Shown piece by piece: positions 1 through 7,476 of a DNA stretch of 13,797 bases. Numbering within the stretch: position 1 is the first letter of the stretch; every line of letters starts with the position of its first letter. The DNA comes from Mucilaginibacter sp. Its GTDB lineage: Bacteria > Bacteroidota > Bacteroidia > Sphingobacteriales > Sphingobacteriaceae. The translations under genes were made by a program, and so were the position numbers. The stretch lies in NCBI GenBank assembly GCA_028288315.1, contig JAQBNY010000103.1:1-13797 (forward strand), in the 5' to 3' direction. The notes under the pieces are model-generated. The model saw only the letters and a list, made by a program, of their open reading frames with translations. It ran no database searches and was not told where the DNA came from.

Positions 1-2951
1 AGGTCATCTTCTGTAAGCAAGTCTTCATTAAATAATAACTCCGGACTAATCAGGAATATGTTTCCAGCATGACTGGAATAAGAGCTGTAAGGAGAATAAG
101 CATCAGCCTGGCCAGTTGGATTAAGGGGCAAAATTTGCCAGTATTGTTGATGACAGTGGTGTAGCAGATCAGCAAATTTTTTTGCCTGCAGACCAAAATC
201 ACCTACCCCAAATAGCGATGATAATGAAGTAATATGGAGTAAAATGCCTGCACTACGGCCACTTTTAGGATGCTCAAGCTTTAAAACAGCAACAGATATT
301 TCTTGTAAAACATCTTTTATTTCAATTTGCTTTTGATGTTTGCCGGTAGTATTGGTTAATACATTTTCCCAGTTTGCAGGTGCGTTAGCGGGAAAGATTA
401 TACGTGTGTTTTTCCAATTGATGTTTGCTAGAGTAGTGAGTTTACCGTCATATATAGAAGCCAAATCTAAAGGCGTAACTACTACTATCCAAATACCTTT
501 ATGCACACGTGCAAAGGCAATCACGTTATCTTTGTGTTCACCTTTTACCTGTAGGGGGATATAATCGCCTTTACTAAACACGTCGGGATATTTTGTACGC
601 AAATGAAGCAACTTACTAACAAGCCATACTTTTATTTGTCCTGTAAAGCGGTTCTTCCACAATTCGCCTAATTCTTCCGCAGTATTTAATAGCCCTTTCC
701 TAAGTTCATAATCAACCGCGCGGCGGTTATCCGGGTCTACGAGACTCAAATCCCAAAGTTCAGTCCCTTGGTAAATATCGGGTACACCCGGGCAAGTTAG
801 TTTTAGCGTTGCTTGCGAAAATGAGTTCACTATACCTAGCCTGCTTACTTTCTCATGGAGGTTGGTAAAACTTTCCCAAAAAGGCCTTGATTTATCAAGC
901 AATGCGGCTGCGAAATTTTTTACTGCTGTTTCATATTCTTCATTTGGTGCTGCCCAGTTGGAGTGCCTTTTTGCTTCGCGAAGCATTTTTTCAAGGTAAT
1001 CATTTAACCGGGTGCTAAAATCATCCTCATCTTGACCAGGCATAGGATAGGCGCCAATTAACGTTTGATAAATAAAGTATTCATCGTTTTCATCGGGTGC
1101 GCCATTAGTTTTAATACCATTGTTCAGTTGCTGCCACTCACTTACAGCTTTAAGCCATTCATCCGGTATGCTGGTGAGCACATTTAAACGTGCACGCACG
1201 CCTTCGCCGCGTTTGGTATCGTGTGTGGCAGTGGCGCTGATGGCAAGTGGCCATTGCTGCTGCCGCTTTTGCATGGTTTCATGAAATTCAGTTGTAGATA
1301 ATCCAAATGTCTCGGGCGAGTCACCCACCTCGTTATGATCAATAAAGCGGTTGTAAGTGTACATTAAGGTATCTTCAACACCTTTAGCCATGAGCGGGCC
1401 GGTAAACTGCATGCAGCGCTGGTAAAAACGAAGTGCTTTTTCATTGTATGCTTCATCCCTCTGCTGCGGTTTTTCTAAAAATACTTGTTCTAAGAGCTCT
1501 GTTGCAGCAAGTAGATCAGGCTGGTGCTTTTTAATCTTTTTAAAGATGCGCGCAAGCCAGCCGCTTTCCTGCTTGTTTAAAGGGAAAGCATTGCCATAAA
1601 AACGATATACAGGGAACTCAATCAGCATTTGCGAAATAGCCAGTTTAATTTGGTTATGCTCTATAGATTTGTCAGATAACCCGGATTCTATAAATAACCT
1701 CGTTAAATTTTCCAGTTCGCCATTCATGTGTTCGGTCAGGATCAGCGACTTTTTTTCCTGTATTTGCCGGGTTACCGATTGGTTACTCACCTTTAGGCTT
1801 TTATAGAAGCTGGTAAAGGCCTTTTCGCTTTTTTGATTAGTGAATAAGTTGTTTACAGTGGCCAGAAAGTCATAGCCAGTGGTACCTTGTATGGGCCATG
1901 TTTGTGGTAATTCCTCATCCGGCTCTAATATTTTTTCTACTACTATATAGGTATCATCACCTGCTAAAGCCCGTAAGCGTTGCAGATATTGAGCGGGGTC
2001 ATACAGGCCATCTATATGATCAATACGTAAACCATTAATTATACCCTCCTTTAAAAGTGAGCTAACTAATTGATGTGCATGATTAAAAACCTCTTCCCGT
2101 TGAATGTTTAGGCAAATCAATCCATTCACAGTAAAAAAGCGTCTGAAGTTGATATTGGTATCTGTTTCCTTCCAGTTACATAAACGGTAGTATTGCTGCC
2201 CTGCTATTGCCTTTAATTGTTGCTTATTGCTGTTTATGTTTTTAAGGCAATCCTGTAAATATTGACTGAATGCTTCATTATTTATTAATGACGATAGCTG
2301 CAGTTTAAGCTCATTCATTTCTAAAGAAAAAGCCTCTGCATCGGCCATTTCATTAACCTGGTGTATCTGTTGCAGTATTTGTTTAATGGCATCTGTTTGT
2401 TCAGATATTGCCTGCAATACCTGGTGATAGGTTCTTAAGTTTAATGGCCAAACTTGTTCAGCATATTTAAACATCAGTCTGTTTTGATTCCAGTCTATTT
2501 TAAGTTCCCCGGCCTCAATTACTTCCTCTAAATCATTACCTAAAAAAGGCACCATAACAGGGCCCCTAAACAAGGTACTATCTGCAAGACTTTGGTCGAA
2601 GTAGTTACGATATAAAGATAGCGGCCCTTTTTCCAACAGATCCATTAACCAAAGGTTATCCGAATGAAAAGCCATATGGTTGGGTACAATATCCTGCAGC
2701 CAGCTAATGCCCTCTTTTTTTAACGTTTTGCTGATTTGCTTTAACTGATCAAGTGTGCCAATTTCTGAGTTGATAGTTAATAGATCAACACTATCATAGC
2801 CATGTGTGCTGCCCGGTACGGCTTTAAAAATGGGAGATGCATACAGGGTTTTAATGCCAAGCTTAGCCAGATAAGGGATTATCCGTTCAAGATGATTGAA
2901 AGTAAAATCCTTATGAAACTGAATACGATATGTAGAGATAGGATTAAACAT
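1..2951 (-). CDS. treY: TreY-MalQ fusion: malto-oligosyltrehalose synthase joined to 4-alpha-glucanotransferase (3' end outside window)
   Basis: Residues 1 to about 893 form a complete TreY (GH13_26; EC 5.4.99.15), which turns the reducing-end alpha-1,4 bond of maltodextrins into an alpha,alpha-1,1 bond. Visible motifs are STYRIQFH (6-13), GSTHGYD (47-53), DIVPNH (87-92), LRIDHIDGLYDP with nucleophile D311, VVEKILEPDEELP with acid/base E339, and ATHDTKRGEGVRARL with D578. After a linker of only a few residues the same frame enters a GH77 amylomaltase N-terminus: GILLHITSL (902-910), YWQILPLNPTG, and SPYSSYSSHAGN (953-964), reaching D983 at the window edge with no stop. I checked that start, junction and edge share one frame. 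A usual MalQ has about 500 residues, so the full protein should be about 1,400. The ATG at 2951 overlaps the treZ stop by one base (TAATG). No signal peptide is seen, so it is cytosolic. It is the last visible gene of the trehalose operon. The TreY call is very sure; MalQ activity is inferred from the N-terminal part only. Confidence 0.93.
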   Translation of the reverse strand, partial: MFNPISTYRIQFHKDFTFNHLERIIPYLAKLGIKTLYASPIFKAVPGSTHGYDSVDLLTINSEIGTLDQLKQISKTLKKEGISWLQDIVPNHMAFHSDNLWLMDLLEKGPLSLYRNYFDQSLADSTLFRGPVMVPFLGNDLEEVIEAGELKIDWNQNRLMFKYAEQVWPLNLRTYHQVLQAISEQTDAIKQILQQIHQVNEMADAEAFSLEMNELKLQLSSLINNEAFSQYLQDCLKNINSNKQQLKAIAGQQYYRLCNWKETDTNINFRRFFTVNGLICLNIQREEVFNHAHQLVSSLLKEGIINGLRIDHIDGLYDPAQYLQRLRALAGDDTYIVVEKILEPDEELPQTWPIQGTTGYDFLATVNNLFTNQKSEKAFTSFYKSLKVSNQSVTRQIQEKKSLILTEHMNGELENLTRLFIESGLSDKSIEHNQIKLAISQMLIEFPVYRFYGNAFPLNKQESGWLARIFKKIKKHQPDLLAATELLEQVFLEKPQQRDEAYNEKALRFYQRCMQFTGPLMAKGVEDTLMYTYNRFIDHNEVGDSPETFGLSTTEFHETMQKRQQQWPLAISATATHDTKRGEGVRARLNVLTSIPDEWLKAVSEWQQLNNGIKTNGAPDENDEYFIYQTLIGAYPMPGQDEDDFSTRLNDYLEKMLREAKRHSNWAAPNEEYETAVKNFAAALLDKSRPFWESFTNLHEKVSRLGIVNSFSQATLKLTCPGVPDIYQGTELWDLSLVDPDNRRAVDYELRKGLLNTAEELGELWKNRFTGQIKVWLVSKLLHLRTKYPDVFSKGDYIPLQVKGEHKDNVIAFARVHKGIWIVVVTPLDLASIYDGKLTTLANINWKNTRIIFPANAPANWENVLTNTTGKHQKQIEIKDVLQEISVAVLKLEHPKSGRSAGILLHITSLSSLFGVGDFGLQAKKFADLLHHCHQQYWQILPLNPTGQADAYSPYSSYSSHAGNIFLISPELLFNEDLLTEDD

Positions 2952-2953
2952 TA
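2949..2953 (-). other. TAATG stop-start overlap coupling treZ to treY-malQ
   Basis: Read on the minus strand, the treZ stop TAA (2953-2951) shares its last A with the treY start ATG (2951-2949). With no visible Shine-Dalgarno sequence upstream, translation of the fusion probably depends on ribosomes that finish treZ and restart. The overlap is seen directly; the coupling is inferred. Confidence 0.8.
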
Positions 2954-4780
2954 GTTGATGTAAATAATTATAGACTCAGGTTTAATAACCGTGGACGATA
3001 TCAAATGTTCCTGTTTTTCGGCTGCATCTTTATATTCAGTTGCCGACGAATCCAGCGCAACTTTCAAATCGCCATACTCTGCAGGCAGGGCCAACGGCTG
3101 TTGCTTTTTAGAGAAATTCATAAAGCAATAAACGTGCTGTTCATTCTCCCATCGGTGCAGTTGTAATGTTTGCTGTTCCTCATTAAACTCAACCGTTAAA
3201 TTTTTACGATTGAGCGAATACAAGGCAGGCAGCCTTTTACGTAAAGCAATAAGCGTTTTGTAATAGTGCAGCATTATTTTATGCTGTTCTTTATCCAAGC
3301 TCTCCCAGTTTAACTTTGATTGTTCAAACGTTGTTTCTGATTGAGGGTCTGGTGCTTCACCCTCCGCATGAAAGGCCGCGAATTCTTCTTTTCGACCTTT
3401 ACGTACAGCCTCAATAAGTTCCTTATCGGTATGGCTTACAAAATATAAAAAGGGGTTCTGCTCACTCCATTCCTCGCCCATAAACAACATAGGCAGGTAC
3501 GGACTAACCATCACCGCGCCCGCCATCAGTTTTTGCATCTCAAAACTGAACAAGGTACTGCTGCGTTCGCCCAGCATACGGTTGCCCACATGATCGTGAT
3601 TTTGCGAGAAAGCAACAAATTGCTGTCCCGGATTATCCGTTTTTGTGCCGAATGTTTTTAAGCGCTGCTGTGAATATTGACCATCATAAACATATGCATC
3701 CCGGTATGCTTTTGCGAGATGGGCTATACCATTAAAATCTTCGTAATAACCATTTCGTTCGCCCCCGGCTGTCACCCGCAAGGCATGATGAAATTCATCT
3801 ATCCATTGAGCATCCATACCAAAGCCATGTTGTTCTATCGGGTCTATAAAGCGCTTATCATTAAGGTCAAATTCAATTATTAAATAATGTGTGCGGCCGG
3901 TTTTTGCCATTAATTCATCAACAGCTTCCTTCATTTCTTGCAGAATATGTTTCGGGCTGAAATCTTTTATTGCGTGCACAGCATCCATACGCAGAGCATC
4001 GATATGAAAATCCCTAAACCACATCAGCGTGTTTTGAATAAAATAGTTTCGCACATCATCGCACCATGCATCATCAAAATTTATGGCATTGCCCCAAGGA
4101 GTACGATATTTATCAGTGAAGTATGGCCCAATTTCATTAAAGTAATTCCCCTCAGGGCCAACATGATTATAAACGACATCTAATATTACCGCAAGACCAG
4201 TTTTATGACAGGCATTAACCAGTTCCATTAAACCTTTGGGGCCACCATATGAATTTTGAACAGCATAAGGGAAAACACCATCATATCCCCAATTTCGTTC
4301 GCCCGGAAACTGTGCTACCGGCATTATTTCTATTGCGGTTATGCCGAGATCTTTTAGATAGGATAACTTGCTTTCTATTGATTTGAAAGTGCCCTCTGGC
4401 GTAAAGGTACCGGTGTGCAGTTCGTAAATAATATATTCAGCTAATGGCGGGTTTTGCCAGCTCTCATCTGTCCAAACTATAGGTTGTATGTCAATTGCCT
4501 GCGACTCACCATGCACACCATCCGGTTGGAATTTAGAAGCTGGGTCTGGAAGTTCTTTAGTATCATCCAGTAAAAATTTATACTTATCATTAGGTTGTAT
4601 CTGATCAGATTCTAATTCCCAATAACCTTTGTCCTTTTTGTAAAGAGGAATAATGAGCTGTCTTTGAGGCAAAGCAATAGCCGCTTTTTTTGCATATGGA
4701 GCCCAAAGTATAACCTTTGCTTTCCCTATAGACGAAAAAGTAATACCCGGCTGCATATTTGATGAATTATTAGTGTTCAT
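2951..4780 (-). CDS. treZ: Malto-oligosyltrehalose trehalohydrolase (TreZ, GH13)
   Basis: The 609-residue protein matches the usual TreZ length. It hydrolyses maltooligosyltrehalose, the TreY product, to free trehalose and a shortened maltodextrin (EC 3.2.1.141). Residues 10-95 are the N-terminal CBM48/E-set-like beta domain, and the (beta/alpha)8 barrel starts near 115 (YIIYELHTGTFTPEGTF). GH13 motifs are DVVYNH (201-206), DALRMDAVHA with nucleophile D266, IIEFDLND with acid/base E303, and SQNHDHVGNR with D396; a small C-terminal beta domain follows 520. The E303 context differs from the usual AE(S/T)DLND, with Ile before and Phe after the Glu. The start lies 2 nt after the glgX stop and the stop overlaps the treY start, so the three genes are surely co-transcribed and probably translationally coupled. 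No Shine-Dalgarno sequence is seen. No signal peptide is present, so the enzyme is cytosolic. Confidence 0.95.
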   Translation of the reverse strand: MNTNNSSNMQPGITFSSIGKAKVILWAPYAKKAAIALPQRQLIIPLYKKDKGYWELESDQIQPNDKYKFLLDDTKELPDPASKFQPDGVHGESQAIDIQPIVWTDESWQNPPLAEYIIYELHTGTFTPEGTFKSIESKLSYLKDLGITAIEIMPVAQFPGERNWGYDGVFPYAVQNSYGGPKGLMELVNACHKTGLAVILDVVYNHVGPEGNYFNEIGPYFTDKYRTPWGNAINFDDAWCDDVRNYFIQNTLMWFRDFHIDALRMDAVHAIKDFSPKHILQEMKEAVDELMAKTGRTHYLIIEFDLNDKRFIDPIEQHGFGMDAQWIDEFHHALRVTAGGERNGYYEDFNGIAHLAKAYRDAYVYDGQYSQQRLKTFGTKTDNPGQQFVAFSQNHDHVGNRMLGERSSTLFSFEMQKLMAGAVMVSPYLPMLFMGEEWSEQNPFLYFVSHTDKELIEAVRKGRKEEFAAFHAEGEAPDPQSETTFEQSKLNWESLDKEQHKIMLHYYKTLIALRKRLPALYSLNRKNLTVEFNEEQQTLQLHRWENEQHVYCFMNFSKKQQPLALPAEYGDLKVALDSSATEYKDAAEKQEHLISSTVIKPESIIIYIN

Positions 4781-4782
4781 TT

Positions 4783-6894
4783 TTATGGAAGCGGATGATG
4801 CAATAAAACAATTGACCTTCCTTCTACAGTGATACTTTCCTGCTCATTTAAAGTTTGCTCATTAATTTCATCGTTGTTGGTATCCAATATAATTTTCCAT
4901 TTCTTGCTGTATATCTTTTCTGGCAACTTGTATTCAAGTGCTTCATGATGGGCATTAAAGATTACATAAAAGCTGTCATCTGTTATTTTTTCACCTTGTG
5001 ATCCTACGGAATGTAATCCAAGTCCATTTAAAAATACGCCAAGTGAACGTGCAAAATCATGATTCCAGTTCTCTTCTTCCATTTCTACTCCTTCTGGTAA
5101 AAACCAGGCAATATCTTCCAATCCTTTTCCTTTAACAGGCTGCCCTTGAAACCAGCGCCGCCGGCGGAAGATAGGGTGCTCTTTCCTTATCTGAATAAGC
5201 TTGCGTGTAAATGTCAGTAATTTCTCATCTGCTTCGGCCCAGTTTAACCAGGAGATCTCGTTATCCTGGCAATAAGCATTATTGTTACCATGTTGGGTTC
5301 GGCCAAATTCATCGCCTGCAACTAACATAGGTACCCCTTGCGATAAAAATAGGGTTGCTAATAGGTTGCGTTTTTGCCTATCGCGTAGCTTATTTATTTC
5401 CGGGTCATCTGTTGGGCCCTCAACGCCGCAGTTCCATGAGCGGTTATGGCTCTCGCCATCATTATTATCCTCGCCATTTGCCTCGTTATGCTTTTCGTTA
5501 TATGATACCAGGTCGTTAAGAGTAAAGCCATCATGTGCGGTTATAAAATTAATGCTGGCAGTAGGTCTGCGGTAATCATCCTGATAAAGATCGGGGCTGC
5601 CGGTAAAACGCTGGCCAAATTCGCCCAGCATACTATCTGCACCTATCCAATAATCACGTATACAATCGCGGTATTTGCCGTTCCACTCGGCCCAGCCGGG
5701 GGGGAATTTACCTACCTGGTAACCACCTTCGCCTACATCCCACGGTTCGGCAATTAGTTTTACTTGCGATATAATGGGGTCTTGGTGAATAATATCAAAA
5801 AAAGCGCTTAGGCGGTTCACCTCATGCAATTCACGTGCAAGGGTTGAGGCCAGATCAAACCTAAAGCCATCTACATGCATTTCCTCTATCCAATAACGCA
5901 GGCTATCCATAATATACCGCAGTACATTAGGCAACATGGCATTTAAGGTGTTACCTGTACCGGTATAATCTTTATAATATCGCTGGTTATCCTCTACCAG
6001 CCTGTAGTATGATGCATTGTCAATGCCTTTGAAAGATAGTGTTGGCCCTAAATGGTTGCCCTCTCCGGTATGGTTATAAACTACATCCAGTATCACTTCA
6101 ATACCGGCTTTGTGCAATTCTTTCACCATTTGTTTAAACTCCTGCACTTGTTTACCTGCGTCAATCCTACCGGCATATCGTACGTCAGGTGCAAAAAAGG
6201 CAATGGTATTATAACCCCAATAATTAGTTAAGCCCTTTTCAACCAAATGGCGATCGGCAACAAACTGGTGAACAGGCATTAATTCTATAGCGGTAATGCC
6301 TAAATCCTGTAAGTATTTGATAGTCACCGGATGGCCCAAAGCTTCGTAAGTGCCTCTTATTTCTTCTGGAATATCCGGGTGTTGTTGCGTAAATCCTTTA
6401 ACATGCGCTTCGTAAATAATAGATTGGTGATAAGGAACTCTTGGCGGCTGATCATCCTCCCATGCAAAATGTGAATCTATAACAACAGATTTAGGAACAA
6501 AGTCGGCACTGTCTGTATCGCTAAAGCTCAAATCCTCATCCGGGTGGCCTACCTCATATCCAAATATGGAGTCGTGCCAGTTTATCACCCCAGAAATAGC
6601 TTTTGCATAAGGATCTATCAATAACTTATTTGGGTTATAACGGTGGCCGTTCTCCGGTTCAAATGGACCGTGAACCCGATAGCCATAAAGCTGTCCGGGT
6701 TCAATTCCTGGTATATAACAATGCCATATTTGATGCGTGCGTTCATTTAAGGCTATTTTTTTTTCTTTACCATTATTAAATAAGCATAGCTCAACGCCTG
6801 TGGCGTTATCGGCATATAGTGCGAAGTTTACACCTTTATCATCCCATGTAGCACCCAGTGGATAAGGCTTGCCTGGGTATATTTTATAAATCAT
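4783..6894 (-). CDS. glgX: Glycogen debranching enzyme GlgX/TreX (GH13_11, isoamylase type)
   Basis: The 703-residue enzyme cleaves alpha-1,6 branches in glycogen or limit dextrins to give linear maltooligosaccharides. An N-terminal CBM48 domain covers about 8-100 (GKPYPLGATWDDKGVNFALY, then GYRVHGPF at 71-78). The catalytic barrel follows, with GITAIELMPVHQF (199-211), DVVYNHTGEGN (270-280), GFRFDLAS with nucleophile D347, LIAEPWDVG with acid/base E383, and ITAHDGFTL with D455. The C-terminal part has the usual GlgX/TreX block (DDSFYVIFNAHHE, 639-651). E. coli GlgX is slightly shorter (657). It is the first gene of the operon, and TreY and TreZ use its linear products, so the TreX role fits better than general glycogen breakdown, though both are possible. 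The ATG at 6894 gives the standard family N-terminus. Transcription must start in the 110-bp spacer it shares with the divergent receiver gene. Confidence 0.95.
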   Translation of the reverse strand: MIYKIYPGKPYPLGATWDDKGVNFALYADNATGVELCLFNNGKEKKIALNERTHQIWHCYIPGIEPGQLYGYRVHGPFEPENGHRYNPNKLLIDPYAKAISGVINWHDSIFGYEVGHPDEDLSFSDTDSADFVPKSVVIDSHFAWEDDQPPRVPYHQSIIYEAHVKGFTQQHPDIPEEIRGTYEALGHPVTIKYLQDLGITAIELMPVHQFVADRHLVEKGLTNYWGYNTIAFFAPDVRYAGRIDAGKQVQEFKQMVKELHKAGIEVILDVVYNHTGEGNHLGPTLSFKGIDNASYYRLVEDNQRYYKDYTGTGNTLNAMLPNVLRYIMDSLRYWIEEMHVDGFRFDLASTLARELHEVNRLSAFFDIIHQDPIISQVKLIAEPWDVGEGGYQVGKFPPGWAEWNGKYRDCIRDYWIGADSMLGEFGQRFTGSPDLYQDDYRRPTASINFITAHDGFTLNDLVSYNEKHNEANGEDNNDGESHNRSWNCGVEGPTDDPEINKLRDRQKRNLLATLFLSQGVPMLVAGDEFGRTQHGNNNAYCQDNEISWLNWAEADEKLLTFTRKLIQIRKEHPIFRRRRWFQGQPVKGKGLEDIAWFLPEGVEMEEENWNHDFARSLGVFLNGLGLHSVGSQGEKITDDSFYVIFNAHHEALEYKLPEKIYSKKWKIILDTNNDEINEQTLNEQESITVEGRSIVLLHHPLP

Positions 6895-7004
6895 ACAAGT
6901 AAAACAGCATTAGCGTTAATTGTTTTATAAAATAAATTTTCTTAAAACGATAGCGCAACCAATTGATACAAATTGTATATTGTGTTATAAAACTCAAGAT
7001 CATT
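6895..7004. promoter_or_regulatory. Divergent promoter region between glgX operon and receiver gene
   Basis: This AT-rich 110-bp spacer must hold the promoters of the leftward trehalose operon and of the rightward receiver gene. No convincing Bacteroidota -33/-7 pair (TTTG and TAnnTTTG) can be placed in either direction. The most structured part is the inverted repeat ATACAA-A-TTGTAT at 6966-6978, next to a CAATTG palindrome at 6960-6965. That could be a shared operator, but this is a guess. Confidence 0.5.
6966..6978. repeat. Short inverted repeat ATACAA-A-TTGTAT, possible operator
   Basis: Two perfect 6-bp arms are separated by one base, in the shared spacer 27 bp before the receiver start and about 70 bp before glgX. 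CAATTG immediately to the left extends the symmetry loosely. The size and position suit a dimeric repressor or activator site. In AT-rich DNA a repeat this short can arise by chance. Confidence 0.3.
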
Positions 7005-7379
7005 ATGAGGAAGTTATTAATTGTGAGTACCGATACACAATTTTTGAACAGTATGCAGGCAGAATTACGATGCCGGCATTTTGAAGTCACGGGTCTTAAA
7101 TCAGCTAATAATTTATTTAGAGAACTGCAGATTATTAAACCAGATATACTGATTGTTGACTTTATTTTGGATGAGCTAAACGGCGGTTCGCTTTGTCATC
7201 AGTTAAAATGCAACCCAAATACACGCAGTTTGCCGGTTGTGATATTATCAGATTATACAGGGATGGAGCGTTTCTCTGCCAAGTTTGGCTGTGATAATAT
7301 AATTTATAAACAAGCCGATATTTATAAAATGACAGATGCCCTTGTTGATGCCATAAAAAGCACCAATGTTCCATCATGA
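7005..7379 (+). CDS. Single-domain response-regulator-like protein with altered acidic pocket
   Basis: The 124-residue protein is one receiver (CheY-like) domain with no output domain. It has the beta-1 strand KLLIVSTD (3-10), the phospho-acceptor strand PDILIVDFIL with D52, the Gly-containing turn NGG (59-61), beta-4 VVILSDYTG with conserved S82, and beta-5 NIIYKQAD with conserved K102. Two features are odd. The acidic pair that binds Mg2+ (CheY D12/D13) aligns with S8-T9, leaving only D10 nearby, and the proline usually following the Lys is Gln103. Phosphorylation may therefore be weak, or the protein may be a pseudo-receiver. The frame is open from an ATG at 6963, but ATG 7005 puts beta-1 at the normal distance from the N-terminus. 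No histidine kinase is nearby. It lies between the divergent trehalose operon and the GH15 gene, so a link to either is possible but unproven. Confidence 0.8.
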   Translation: MRKLLIVSTDTQFLNSMQAELRCRHFEVTGLKSANNLFRELQIIKPDILIVDFILDELNGGSLCHQLKCNPNTRSLPVVILSDYTGMERFSAKFGCDNIIYKQADIYKMTDALVDAIKSTNVPS

Positions 7380-7476
7380 TCTAATATACATGTGAAATTT
7401 AGTAATCTGAATTTAATCTTTAGGCTAACAATTCTTATAAACTGTTGTTGCTTAGGTAATTTTCAAGATACTGCTA

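Noticed and set aside
240..300. A possible assembly frameshift creating the TreY-MalQ fusion
   Set aside because: I followed the codons through the junction: TreY ends normally, the next residues are in the same frame, and the GH77 motifs continue in frame to position 3. No indel is needed to explain it, though read data could still test it.
340..564. Plus-strand open frame of 74 codons
   Set aside because: It lies opposite the strongly supported TreY frame and its translation resembles no protein family.
6963..7004. A 14-residue N-terminal extension of the receiver protein
   Set aside because: Receiver domains begin one or two residues before beta-1, as from ATG 7005; the extension would cover the likely promoter and the inverted repeat.
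6884..7090. Minus-strand open frame across the divergent spacer
   Set aside because: It covers the glgX start and the receiver gene and has low-complexity hydrophobic sequence, so it is a chance frame.
7436..7476. A TAATTTTC element before the GH15 gene as a -7 box
   Set aside because: It is close to TAnnTTTG but has no -33 partner at the right distance.
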